A stretch of 64,000 bases of DNA. Source: Corynebacterium sp. Its GTDB lineage: Bacteria; Actinomycetota; Actinomycetes; Mycobacteriales; Mycobacteriaceae. Below the pieces are notes generated by a model. That model ran no database searches, was not told the DNA's origin, and saw only the letters and a list, made by a program, of their open reading frames with translations. The position numbers and the translations under genes were made by a program. Every line of letters starts with the position of its first letter. Within the stretch, counting starts at the first letter, position 1. The stretch spans positions 10,303 to 74,302 of the forward strand of contig NZ_JASLIP010000007.1 of assembly GCF_030152825.1 (NCBI RefSeq), given 5' to 3'. This document shows, piece after piece, positions 8,388 to 17,423 of this stretch.

Positions 8388-9442
8388 CCCGCAGCGAGGT
8401 TGCGTGCGGCAATCCGCACGGTCGCCGACCACGTGGCAGCCACCGCGGGGCTCACAGCGAGATTGTCCAGCCCCGGGGTGATCGCGCAGAGGTCAACCTG
8501 CTGGACTAGCCGCTCCGCGGGGAAGCTCCACTGCTGCCACAGGCGCTGGACGGCACCCGCGTACGTGGCGGCACTGTCCTCGATCGCCGCGGCCCCCTGC
8601 GGCTCTGCGGGGCGCGGCACGCAGACGCCAATCCCCTGCCCTGCCCCGACGCTGGATCCAATGGCGTCCTTGAGCTCGGAGGTGGACTGCTCGCCAAAGA
8701 GGAGCTCGGAGGCAACGCCGATGCGGGCGAAGCCCACCTGCGGGATGGCCCGGAAGAGCTCGGGCGGGCACTCGTGCAGCACGGTTCCCACGCCCGCGGA
8801 CAACTGGCCGAGCAGCCGCTGCCACACGCCCAGGATGTGCTCGGGATCCACCGGGGCCAGCCGGTCCCACCGCGTGGCCCCGGCCAGCCCGGCCAATAGT
8901 TGCGGCACGGCGGGCTCGTGGAGTCCGATGAACACCTCCGAGCCGGTCGCGCTGGCCAGCCATTCGGCGGTCTCCGCCAACCCCGCTCCCAGCGTAAGGG
9001 CGATATCCCGGAAGGCTGGGCGGTCGGCCACGATGGGGTGACCCGCCAGCTCCACGGTGGCGCCAAAGCTCCAGGGCCCGGCGGCGTTCAGCATGATCCG
9101 TGGGGCGCGCCTTTCGGCGAGCACCTCGGGCACCAAGTCTCGGAGCTCCGAGAGATAGGACCGGGTTTGGCGACCGATCAGGCTGGCCCCGTGGCTAATC
9201 TCCCAGCCCCGCGGGTTCGCGGCGAGGTTGAGCTGTGCGAAACCGGCGGTCAGGGCGGTGACGTCCAGCGCGACGTCCTTGACACCGGGCTCGCCTGCAG
9301 GCTGGATGCGGGGCAGGGAGATCCCGCCCGGCGCGCCCGTATCCTCATCCACATCGACGCCCCGGAGAAGCGCGGCCTCCAGGGCACTGTTCTGATCCGG
9401 GTGGGTCGTGGCGAAGGATTCCCACCAGCCGAGACGTGTCAT
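8384..9442 (-). CDS. MetE/UROD-like protein (truncated cobalamin-independent methionine synthase family)
   Basis: 352 residues matching the protein that sits between mnmA and ligA in mycobacteria and corynebacteria and is annotated there as methionine synthase, vitamin-B12-independent family. That attribution rests on context and overall character, such as the LHEPAVPQLLAGL and VGTVLHECPP segments typical of the barrel. Full MetE is about 750 residues, so only one barrel is present. The zinc ligand set (His-x-Cys ... Glu ... Cys) is not convincingly complete: only three cysteines are visible (in LHECPP, IGVCVP and VDLCAI). It starts 4 bp inside mnmA, implying coupling. Real methionine synthesis is doubtful. 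Confidence 0.75.
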   Translation of the reverse strand: MTRLGWWESFATTHPDQNSALEAALLRGVDVDEDTGAPGGISLPRIQPAGEPGVKDVALDVTALTAGFAQLNLAANPRGWEISHGASLIGRQTRSYLSELRDLVPEVLAERRAPRIMLNAAGPWSFGATVELAGHPIVADRPAFRDIALTLGAGLAETAEWLASATGSEVFIGLHEPAVPQLLAGLAGATRWDRLAPVDPEHILGVWQRLLGQLSAGVGTVLHECPPELFRAIPQVGFARIGVASELLFGEQSTSELKDAIGSSVGAGQGIGVCVPRPAEPQGAAAIEDSAATYAGAVQRLWQQWSFPAERLVQQVDLCAITPGLDNLAVSPAVAATWSATVRIAARNLAAG

Positions 9443-10659
9443 CGCTGGGCGTCCTCACCCTGTTCGATGGCGTCGGCGTCCACCGCGCCGACGGTGCCGG
9501 GTGCGGGCTGCTCCTCAATCGGAGCACCCAGGGGCGTCGTCGCACGGATGGTGCCGGAACCCAGCAGAATGTCGCCAGCCTCGTCGGGGCGGTAGGCCAC
9601 GGCGGCCTGGCCGCGGGCCACGCCCTCCAGGGGCTGCAGCAGCTCCAGCTCCAGGCGCCACGGCAGCTCGTCGGCCTCCTTCACGCGCCCCGCCGGGGTG
9701 ACCGGGGCTGGGTCGTCAACCAACCGGGCGCGGGCGGGAACCACCCCGCCGTGGGCGCGCACCTGCACCTCGCAGTCGAATTCGCGGCCGTGCACTTCCG
9801 GATCGAGCCGCTTGAGGCGGTCGGCGATGATCCCGCCGACCCGCAGGTCCTCCCGGGTGCCGACGGTCACAGTGCCCGTGTGGGCGTCGATATCCGTGAC
9901 ATAGCGTGGGCGGCCGTCCAGGGTTTCGCGCGGCAGACCAAGGCCCTTGCGCTGACCAACGGTGAAGCCGTACACCCCGTCGTGCTCCGCCACGGTCTCC
10001 CCGCCGGTGTCCTGCACCAGGCCGGGGCGCAGGCCGATCTTCGAGCCCAGAAATGCCTGAGTTCGGCCATCCGGGATGAAGCAGATGTCGTGGCTATCCG
10101 GCTTATTGGCGACCCCGAAGCCGGCGTCGGCAGCCTCCTCGCGGATCTCGGGCTTGACCGTGTCCCCGACCGGGAACATGCAGTGCGCCAGCTGTTCGTC
10201 GGTCAGCACGCCGAGGACATAAGACTGGTCCTTGTCCGCGTCCACTCCCCGGCGCAGCACGCCGTCGTGGAGCTGCGCGTAGTGGCCGGTGACCACGGCG
10301 TCGAAGCCCAGCGCGATGGAGCGATCCAGCAGGGCTTCGAACTTGATCTTTTCGTTGCAGCGCAGGCACGGGTTCGGGGTCTCGCCGATGGCGTAGGAGT
10401 CCACGAAATTATCGATCACGTCGGCCTTGAAGCGGTCGGAGAAGTCCCAGACGTAGAAGGGGATGCCGAGCTTGTCTGCCACCCGGCGGGCATCCGCGGA
10501 GTCCTCCAGGGAGCAGCAGCCGCGGGAGCCGGCGCGCACGGCCTCCGGGGATTGGGACAGCGCCAGGTGCACGCCGATAACCTCGTGGCCTGCTTCGAGT
10601 GCCCGGGCGGCCGCGACCGCCGAATCCACACCACCGCTCATTGCTGCTACTACTCGCAT
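9439..10659 (-). CDS. mnmA: tRNA 2-thiouridylase MnmA (TrmU)
   Basis: 406 residues; ATP-dependent thiolation of U34 in tRNA Lys, Glu and Gln. Visible are the PP-loop MSGGVDSAVAA (about residues 6-17), the first catalytic cysteine in NPCLRCNEKIKF (about 105-116), and the second in SHDICFIPDG (about 205). The start at ATG 10659 (MRVVAAMSGGVDS) is supported by TAGGGT 7 nt upstream; the in-frame ATG at 10668 is rejected. The cysteine desulfurase immediately upstream is the probable sulfur donor. Its 3' end overlaps the MetE-like gene by 4 bp. Confidence 0.96.
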   Translation of the reverse strand: MRVVAAMSGGVDSAVAAARALEAGHEVIGVHLALSQSPEAVRAGSRGCCSLEDSADARRVADKLGIPFYVWDFSDRFKADVIDNFVDSYAIGETPNPCLRCNEKIKFEALLDRSIALGFDAVVTGHYAQLHDGVLRRGVDADKDQSYVLGVLTDEQLAHCMFPVGDTVKPEIREEAADAGFGVANKPDSHDICFIPDGRTQAFLGSKIGLRPGLVQDTGGETVAEHDGVYGFTVGQRKGLGLPRETLDGRPRYVTDIDAHTGTVTVGTREDLRVGGIIADRLKRLDPEVHGREFDCEVQVRAHGGVVPARARLVDDPAPVTPAGRVKEADELPWRLELELLQPLEGVARGQAAVAYRPDEAGDILLGSGTIRATTPLGAPIEEQPAPGTVGAVDADAIEQGEDAQR

Positions 10660-10666
10660 GGGTGGC

Positions 10667-10672
10667 ACCCTA
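10667..10672 (-). promoter_or_regulatory. -10 hexamer TAGGGT of mnmA
   Basis: TAGGGT, GCCACCC (7 nt), then ATG at 10659. This would allow mnmA transcription independent of the desulfurase gene 52 bp upstream. Confidence 0.4.
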
Positions 10673-10720
10673 CTCGGGTTTGGCAGGCTTAGGCCATTTA
10701 CGGCGACCGACCACAGGCGC

Positions 10721-11908
10721 TTAGGCCATTCCCGCTGCTCGAGCCTGCTCGGCGACCCGCGGCAGCAGTTCGGCGATGCGTTCAGCGTCCGCCAGCGTGG
10801 TCTCCGCGCCGAAGGTCAGCCGCAGGGCACCTCGGGCGACCTCCACGTCCACCCCCATCGCGGCGAGCACGTGGCTGGCGCGGTTCACCCCGGCCGCGCA
10901 CGCCGAGCCCGTGGAGGCATCCACCCCCGCTGCGTCCAGCAGCATGATGAGGCTATCCCCCTCCGCGCCGGGGATGCTCAGGTGCAGGTGGCTGGGCAAC
11001 GAGGGTTCGTGGGTCCACACTTCTACCCCCTCGATGCCACGTACGGCCTCCAGCACCCGCTCGCGGATGGTCCGTAGCCGCTCGTTCTCCGCAGCCATAT
11101 CCCGATGTGCCGCCGCCAGTGCCGCCGCGGTGCCCACCGCCCCGTGGACGTTGACGGTTCCGGAGCGCAGCCCTCGTTCCTGGTTCCCACCCTTCAGTGG
11201 CGAGAGGATCTTCGCATCCCGGCGCGCGAGCAGCAGCCCGGTCGAACGCGGCCCACCGAACTTGTGCGCGCTCGCCGCAAGCGTCGCGACTCCCAGCCCG
11301 TGAAAGTCGATCGGTACCCGCCCCACTGCCTGCACCGCATCCACGTGCATGGGTATGGCCTTGTCCGCCGCAATTCTGGCAAGCTCAGCAACCGGCTGGA
11401 TGTTCCCGGTCTCGTTATTCGCCCACATGCAGGTAATCAGCGCGGTGTTCTCCGGGCCCGCGTTTTTTAGGACGCCGATCTCCTCGGCCGCTTCAAGATC
11501 GACGACCCCGTGTTCGTCCACGGGCAGCTCGACCCGGCGGTACCCCAGGTCAAGCGGACCGCTGCACAGCCAGTCGATGGATTCCCCCACCGCCGGGTGT
11601 TCGATGCCGGGGGCGATGATGTCGCCGGCAGTCGGGTGCAACTTCCGGGAGCCGAAGGCCAGCCCCTGCACGGCGATATTATCGGCCTCCGTGCCCGAGG
11701 CGGTGAAGATCACCTCCACGGGGTCAGCACCGAGAAGCTCTGCGGTCTGCTCGCGAGCCTCCTCCAGCATCCGCCGAGCATCCCGGCCGGTGCGGTACTG
11801 GCCGGCCGGGTTGAGCGCGGATTCCGCCTCCCACATCGCCTCGGCCGCCTCCGGGCGCAACGGGCTGGAGGCGGCGTGATCGGCGTAGATGCGGGGCTGG
11901 CTCGTCAT
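10721..11908 (-). CDS. Cysteine desulfurase (class V aminotransferase, IscS/NifS type)
   Basis: 395 residues. PLP enzyme that removes sulfur from cysteine and carries it as a persulfide. The PLP lysine is in SAHKFGGPRSTGLLLARR near residue 205, HVDAVQAVGR near 180 holds the cofactor aspartate, and the active-site cysteine loop is GSACAAGVNRASHVL near 325. Paired with mnmA downstream (52-bp gap), it most likely supplies sulfur for tRNA thiolation; a role in iron-sulfur assembly is possible but no isc/suf scaffold gene is present. In C. glutamicum a NifS-type gene occupies the same place after etfA. Confidence 0.93.
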   Translation of the reverse strand: MTSQPRIYADHAASSPLRPEAAEAMWEAESALNPAGQYRTGRDARRMLEEAREQTAELLGADPVEVIFTASGTEADNIAVQGLAFGSRKLHPTAGDIIAPGIEHPAVGESIDWLCSGPLDLGYRRVELPVDEHGVVDLEAAEEIGVLKNAGPENTALITCMWANNETGNIQPVAELARIAADKAIPMHVDAVQAVGRVPIDFHGLGVATLAASAHKFGGPRSTGLLLARRDAKILSPLKGGNQERGLRSGTVNVHGAVGTAAALAAAHRDMAAENERLRTIRERVLEAVRGIEGVEVWTHEPSLPSHLHLSIPGAEGDSLIMLLDAAGVDASTGSACAAGVNRASHVLAAMGVDVEVARGALRLTFGAETTLADAERIAELLPRVAEQARAAGMA

Positions 11909-11938
11909 GATTTCTAGTGTGGCATAGCCCCTGGGAGG

Positions 11939-13318
11939 CTAGGCGAACATCCCCATGCCCCAGGAGATGGCGACCAGGATGATCGAGAATCCCCACACCA
12001 GCGGCAGCGCACGCTTGAGGTAGTGGCCCATCTGCCCCTCCGCCAGGCCGAGCGCCAACCACAGCGCCGGCGAGAACGGGGAGACGAAAGTGCCGATGAC
12101 GTTACCCACGATGAGCGCTGCGGCAGCCCCCATGCCGCTCACCCCGAAGTTCGCAGCAGTCTCCTGAACGATGGGCAGCACCGAGAAGTAGTAAGCGTCA
12201 GTGGACGTGAGCAGGTCCAGCGGGACGCCGAGGAAGGCGACGATGATGTGCAGGTACTGCCCCACTCCCTCAGGCATGATCGCGATGAGCTGCAGAGCGA
12301 TCTCCTCGAGCATGCCGCTGCCGTTGAGCACTCCCAGGAACATGGAGGCAGCGATGATCACGCCCGCCATGGAGAGCGCATTCGGTGCGTGCCGGTTGAG
12401 CACCCCAGTCTGGGCTTCCTTGTTCTGGCAGTTAACCAGCATGGCCACGGTGGTGGCGATGAGGAAGGCGGGGGCCGGCGGCAGCAGGCCCGCCAGCAGC
12501 ACGACGAGCACCGCGAGGATTAGCAGGATGTTGATCACCGTCACCGCCCTGCCGGAGCGGAAGGACAGGCCGATCTCCGCCTGCTGCTGGCGCTGGTTCT
12601 CCGCGAACTCGGCGGCCATCTTTTCGACGTCAATGTTGGCCGGGCCTGCGACCTCCTCCCCGGCACCAACCTTCTGCGCGCTGCGCTTGCGGGCCCGGCG
12701 CAGCTCGAGGACGCCGAGGACCGCGGCCACCGCAAACACGCCGAGCAGTGCAATGCCCTGGGCCGGCAGCAGGTGAGTCCAGATATCGTGCGGGTCCTGT
12801 GCGATGACCGAGCTTGCGCGCCCCACCGGGCCTGCCCACGGCACCATGTTCATCACCGACGCTGCCAGCGCGACGATCATCAGCAGGGTGTAGCGGCTCA
12901 TACGCATCGCCTTATACAGCGGGAGCAACGCGGGGATCGTCAGCAGGAAGGTCGTCGAGCCCGAGCCATCGAGGTGGGCGACCACGCCAATGGCTGCGGT
13001 TCCCAGGGTGATGAAAACGGGATTACCCCTGGTGGCCTTGACCAGCGCTCGAATCACCGGCGTAAACAGCCCGACGTCCTGCATGATCCCGAAGAAGATG
13101 ATCGCGAAGATGAACATCACGACCACGCTCATGACGGATTTCAATCCGTCACTGAAGAAGTCCGAGAGCTCCTCGAAGCTATACCCCAGGATGAGCGCGC
13201 CGATCGCCGGGATGAGGGCCATGGGCACGATCGGGCTCACCTTGCCGCGAATCAGAACCGCGACGGTGAGAAAGATGATGGCGAGCCCAGCGATGGTGAG
13301 CCCGAGGGCTGACTGCAT
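11939..13318 (-). CDS. CitMHS-family citrate:H+ symporter
   Basis: 459 residues, about 11-12 hydrophobic segments. The N-terminal half holds VVAHLDGSGSTTFLLTIPAL, the family signature of divalent-metal-citrate/proton symporters, and the central cytoplasmic loop (about 225-265) is charged (ELRRARKRSAQK ...). The C-terminal half repeats the fold with PLDLLTSTDAYYFSVLPIV. It should import citrate complexed with Mg2+ or Ca2+. The ATG at 13318 has an AAAGGA site 8 nt upstream; the longer start at 13351 lacks one. No CitAB-type two-component system lies beside it. Confidence 0.88.
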   Translation of the reverse strand: MQSALGLTIAGLAIIFLTVAVLIRGKVSPIVPMALIPAIGALILGYSFEELSDFFSDGLKSVMSVVVMFIFAIIFFGIMQDVGLFTPVIRALVKATRGNPVFITLGTAAIGVVAHLDGSGSTTFLLTIPALLPLYKAMRMSRYTLLMIVALAASVMNMVPWAGPVGRASSVIAQDPHDIWTHLLPAQGIALLGVFAVAAVLGVLELRRARKRSAQKVGAGEEVAGPANIDVEKMAAEFAENQRQQQAEIGLSFRSGRAVTVINILLILAVLVVLLAGLLPPAPAFLIATTVAMLVNCQNKEAQTGVLNRHAPNALSMAGVIIAASMFLGVLNGSGMLEEIALQLIAIMPEGVGQYLHIIVAFLGVPLDLLTSTDAYYFSVLPIVQETAANFGVSGMGAAAALIVGNVIGTFVSPFSPALWLALGLAEGQMGHYLKRALPLVWGFSIILVAISWGMGMFA

Positions 13319-13453
13319 GCCCAAAGTCCTTTCCAGTGAGGGGTGGCGCACCTTCGGCGCGCCTATGCCGTGCGTTGCAATGTGACAGAGACCCCAAACT
13401 GGATCACAATCATCGAGCTCACTAGGGTTCGTGCGCTCGATGTGAAGTGTTAG

Positions 13454-15272
13454 CTAGGACTTCTTCCTCCCCGTCACCGCCAGCACGACGGCGGCCAGCA
13501 GGGCGATGATCCCGACCGCGGCCGCTCCGATCATGGGCCAGTTCAGCCCCGAGCCTTCCTGCTCGGCGGCCACATTCTTGGCATCGGCGTCGGCAGCGCC
13601 TTCATCCTGCTCTTCGTCCAGATCCTTGTCGAGGGAGGCAAACTCCGGCGCCCCCTCGCCAGCCTTGCCCAGGATCTCCACGGTCATCGTGCCCTTGGCC
13701 TCCCCCTGCTTATCGGCCGTGTCCTCCCGATTGCCTCCGGAGACGATGATGTAGTAGCGACCCGGCACCGAGTTCTCGTTCGGGTAAATCTCGCCGCTGT
13801 TCTTGTAGCGGATCGGGTAAGTCCGGGCCTGGAGGCTGATGCTCTTGGAACTACCGAAGTCCGAGCTATCAGTGTCGTTGACAAGAGCGTTGCTCCCGAA
13901 GGGAGAAAGCACCCTCGTGCTCCATGCCATGAAGCGCTTCTGCACCGTTTCCAGGTCGGTCTGCACCTATACGCGCTGCCCCCAGTCCAGATCCACGGCG
14001 AATACCTGGCTTTCGCCCACGGTCACCGCGATGTTGTGGGCACCAGGCTCGATCACCTTGGCGTTCCCGAAGGAGTCACCGCCGTAGGACGTACCTTCCG
14101 GCGCCTTTGCTGCCTCCATTTCCTCCCACTCGGGTGCCTTGGCGGCTTCTGGCAGCTCGTCGAGGTTTTGGACCGCGCCGCGCTCCTCCAGGTGGATCCG
14201 CACCGGAAGCTCGCCTTCGCCCTTGACCTCCGTGGTGACTTTCAGCAGCAAGTTTTCGGCGTCTTCGCACTTCCAGCTAGATAGGTTGGTAGCCAGTAGT
14301 CCCTCGGGGCCTCTGCTGTGCCCATAGTCGGATTCTAGGGCGCATTTTTTCGCTGGCGGGATCGACCAGTTCGACGGTGATCGAGCCGTGCTGCTCGTCA
14401 GTTTCCGCCAGGCTCATCGCCGCACCTGCCCAGATCACGGAATCCTTGGCCTGCTTCGGGACGCGGTACCAACGCGTCTCGTCGAAACCGAACTCGTCCA
14501 GGTAGGTTCCCGGGGTCCTGTCGGGGGCCTCTAACCGGGAGTCCCCGCCGGTGATCGGGTCACCGTCCAGTCGGAAGGCCTGACCCGTGCGCATCGCAGC
14601 TTCTTCGATGGCCGTCTTGATCTCATCGGCGTTATCCGCCGAGTAGTACTTTCCGTTGCCCTTCTTCGCGATGCACTGCAGCTGATTACGCGCCTTGCCG
14701 TCCACGTTCATACCCACCACGTTGATGGTCACGTTGATGCCCTGCTTCTCCAGTTCATCGACGACGTCGCAGGGGTCCGGGACGCAGGTTTCCTCGCCGT
14801 CGAAGACCAGGACGATGGTGTTTTCTTCATCCTCCCCTGGCTTGCCGATGTCTTTGCCGGCTTCCTTTAGGGCATAAGAAATCGGGGTCCAGCAGGCTGG
14901 GCTGTACCCCTTGATGGCCTTCGAAAGGTCGTCGCGATTTCCCATCGCAATCGGGACCACCAGCTCGGAATCACGGCAGGATTCTTCGCTCCCCTTGTTC
15001 TTGTCATTCGCGCCGTACACCCGCAAACCCAGCTCGGTCTCCTCCGGTGTTGAATCGACCAGGGAGTTCAAGGCGTCCGTGGCTGCATCAATCCGGGTTT
15101 TCCCGCCATCAATCTTCTCCGCCATCGACCCAGAAGAGTCCATGACCAGGTGTACTCGCTGCTTCTTTGGCTTGTCGATATCGGCGTTGGCTGCCCCAAC
15201 GGGAACCGCCACAGCGAGGATCGTCCCCACCACAAACGCCAGAATGGCCCCAACTGAACGTCGTGCCCACAT
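13454..15272 (-). pseudogene. Secreted VWA-domain protein, broken by a frameshift and an amber codon
   Basis: From ATG 15272 (GGAGGGG ribosome site) comes a signal peptide ending VPVGAANA, then a von Willebrand A domain with the MIDAS motif VMDSSGSMAEK and a partner-binding region to about residue 200. The frame ends at 14277. Deleting one A from the run of six (T6 at 14345-14350) restores ASEKCALESDYG ... SSWKCEDAENLLLKV and joins the next frame. That frame then meets TAG at 13967-13969 between GQRV and VQTDLE and continues in the same frame to 13454, ending in a transmembrane helix and RKKS tail. Intact length would be about 605 residues. It would be a surface-anchored adhesion or metal-binding protein. 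No other start near the breaks would save it. Sequencing error cannot be excluded. Confidence 0.8.
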
Positions 15273-15346
15273 CTTAAAAAGTCCCCTCCACTCGAAGTGG
15301 TATTTGCTGTTCCCCAAAGCTCTTAGGCACGCTATGGACGGATATA

Positions 15347-15388
15347 AAAAAGCCGGTGCTCCGCCATAACGGGAAACACCGGCTTTTT
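15347..15388 (-). terminator. Rho-independent terminator of etfBA
   Basis: A 12-bp stem (15347-15358 with 15377-15388, arm AAAAAGCCGGTG) with an 18-nt loop. On the minus strand it is followed by a T run, 43 bases past the etfA stop. It is symmetrical enough to work in both directions. Confidence 0.85.
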
Positions 15389-15431
15389 ATTTTTTAGCTG
15401 CGTTCAGGGCAGCTGATTGGATTCGGGAACC

Positions 15432-16382
15432 TTAACGGTTCTTGATCTCCTCGGTTGCCTGCGGGGCAACGTCGAAGAGGTCACCAACGATACCGAAGTC
15501 AGCGATCTCGAAGATCGATGCCTCGTCATCCTTGTTGACCGCAACGATGGTCTTGGAGGTCTGCATACCAGCCTTGTGCTGGATAGCACCGGAAATACCC
15601 AGTGCGATGTACAGGTTCGGGGACACGGTAACACCGGTCTGGCCGACCTGGAACTTGCCCGGGTAGTAGTCCGCGTCGACTGCGGCACGGGATGCACCAA
15701 CGGCACCGCCGAGCGCGTCGGCCAGCGGCTCGACAACGTCGGTGAAGCCCTCGGAGCCGCCCACGCCACGGCCACCGGAGACGACGATCTTCGCCTCAGC
15801 CAGGTCCGGACGGTCGCCGGCCTCAGCCGGAGCGAAGCTGGTGATCTTCACAGCGGTCGGGCCAGCGCCCGGCAGCTCGACTGCCTGGATCTCACCGGCA
15901 GCGTCCTGCGGCTCCGGATCGATGGAGCCGGCCTGCCAGGTGAAGACCGGGGCCACGCCCGCGGCAGCGGAGTCGACGATGTACTCGCCACCGAAGACCG
16001 GCTTCTTGGCGTTGCGCTCGGCGTCGATCTCGGTGATGCCGTAGACCGCACCGGAGCCCACGCGAGCGGACACGCGGCCAGCAACCTCGTTGCCGGTAGC
16101 GGACGCAGAGACGAGGACCGGAACCTGCAGGTGAGCGGCGAGCCCGGAGAGGGCGTCGACGGACGGGGTGATGAGCAGGGAGTCAGCCTCGTCGGACTCA
16201 GCGGCGTAGATGGTCTCCGCGCCAGCAGCGGCCAGCTCGGACTTCAGGCCCTCAGCGGTGCCCGGCTTACCAACAACGACGGCGCCGACCTGGCCGAATA
16301 CGCGACCAGCGGTGATGAGCTCGCGAGTGGAGTTCTGCAGCTCACCTTCAACGTGATCAACCAGTACCAATACGTTGGTCAT
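15432..16382 (-). CDS. etfA: Electron transfer flavoprotein, alpha subunit
   Basis: 316 residues; binds FAD and passes electrons from acyl-CoA and other dehydrogenases to the quinone pool. The C-terminal FAD domain shows VVSGGRGVGG, then GAVGASRAAVD, then QVGQTGVTVSPNLYIALGIS and GAIQHKAGM, all hallmark FAD-binding stretches. It starts with MTNVLVLVDH and follows etfB after a 62-base gap in one operon. A strong terminator follows. The pair is consistent with fatty acid beta-oxidation, and an acyl-CoA synthetase lies elsewhere in the window (38.4 kb). Confidence 0.97.
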   Translation of the reverse strand: MTNVLVLVDHVEGELQNSTRELITAGRVFGQVGAVVVGKPGTAEGLKSELAAAGAETIYAAESDEADSLLITPSVDALSGLAAHLQVPVLVSASATGNEVAGRVSARVGSGAVYGITEIDAERNAKKPVFGGEYIVDSAAAGVAPVFTWQAGSIDPEPQDAAGEIQAVELPGAGPTAVKITSFAPAEAGDRPDLAEAKIVVSGGRGVGGSEGFTDVVEPLADALGGAVGASRAAVDADYYPGKFQVGQTGVTVSPNLYIALGISGAIQHKAGMQTSKTIVAVNKDDEASIFEIADFGIVGDLFDVAPQATEEIKNR

Positions 16383-16444
16383 GGATTTTCCTCTTTCCTA
16401 ATGTGGCAGGGAATGTCGGGTTATGAAACGTGAAAAGCGGTGAG

Positions 16445-17233
16445 CTAGATCAGCTTTTCCTTGGCGAGGAACTCGACGAGCTTCTTGCCGCCGTCGCCCT
16501 CATCGGTGATCTTCTCACCGGCAGACTTCGGTGGCTTCGGCGTGACGCCAGCGACCGAAGAGGTTGCGTTGCCACCGCCGACGTTCGCCGGATCGACGCC
16601 GATGTCGGAGAGGCTGAGCTCCTTGATCTCCTTCTTCTTCGCGGCCATGATGCCCTTGAAGACGGCGAAGCGCGGGGTGTTGGCCTTCTCCGTGACGGAG
16701 ACGATGGCCGGGGTCGGCGCCTCGAGGCCGAAGATGCCCTCCTCGGTGACGCGCTTACCGGTGACGGTGCCACCCTCGACAGCCAGCTCCTCCATGTGGG
16801 TCAGAGCTGGGATCTGGCGGTACTCGGCCAGCAGGCCCGGGATAGCGCCCGCGACACCGTCGGTGGAAGCGTTACCAGCGATGATGAGCTCAATGTCCTC
16901 GATCTGGTTGAGCGCGTTGCTCAGCGTCCAGGCGGTGCCCAGGACGTCGGAGCCCTCGAGGGCCTCGTCGGTGACCAGGATTGCCTCGTCGCAGCCCAGG
17001 GACAGTGCCTTGCGCAGCGCCTCGGTCGCGCGGGTCGGACCCACGGAGAGCACGATGACGTTGCGGGAGGAGTCTGCTTCCTTCAGCTGGAGTGCAGCCT
17101 CGACAGCGTTCTCGTTGATCTCATCGAGAACAGCGTCGGCGCTGTCACGGTCCAGACGGAAGTCGTCCTCACGGAGCTTGCGCTCGGAGTACGTGTCCGG
17201 CACCTGCTTAACCAGAACAACGATGTTCGACAT
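16445..17233 (-). CDS. etfB: Electron transfer flavoprotein, beta subunit
   Basis: 262 residues of the ETF beta fold (adenine-nucleotide alpha-hydrolase type). MSNIVVLVKQVPDT opens the protein, NENAVEAALQLKE and the AMP-binding stretch IIAGNASTDGVAGAIPGLLAEY (quoted in part) near residues 120-140 are typical. It forms the heterodimer with EtfA encoded just downstream. An AAAGG ribosome site precedes ATG 17233. First gene of the etfBA operon; its promoter should lie within the 190-bp region up to 17423. Confidence 0.97.
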   Translation of the reverse strand: MSNIVVLVKQVPDTYSERKLREDDFRLDRDSADAVLDEINENAVEAALQLKEADSSRNVIVLSVGPTRATEALRKALSLGCDEAILVTDEALEGSDVLGTAWTLSNALNQIEDIELIIAGNASTDGVAGAIPGLLAEYRQIPALTHMEELAVEGGTVTGKRVTEEGIFGLEAPTPAIVSVTEKANTPRFAVFKGIMAAKKKEIKELSLSDIGVDPANVGGGNATSSVAGVTPKPPKSAGEKITDEGDGGKKLVEFLAKEKLI

Positions 17234-17423
17234 GCGTTGGCCTTTCGTGATTGTGTGTTGGTTTCCAATTCAGCTTAGCTTGAAAAACGTGAGTTTCGCC
17301 ACAACACATTAATATTTTTCTAGAACCACCCCACCGCGCGGGCTGGGCGTGTCACCGTCCGTTCTACCCAACCGGAATGCCCCGCGCCTGAGCTTTGCGT
17401 CAACCCGCAGCGAATTCGCAGTA
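17234..17423. other. etfB upstream region
   Basis: A 190-base gap between the THUMP-like methyltransferase (ending 17424) and etfB. The part near 17281-17325 is AT-rich and is the probable etf promoter, but I could not assign -10/-35 elements with confidence. Confidence 0.35.

Noticed and set aside
13967..13969. TAG in the VWA gene as a recoded codon (programmed read-through)
   Set aside because: No recoding signal seen, and a second frameshift in the same gene favours decay.
14345..14350. Programmed frameshift at the A6 run of the VWA gene
   Set aside because: No upstream Shine-Dalgarno-like or downstream structured stimulator noticed, and the later amber would still stop synthesis. Phase variation is left open in the findings.
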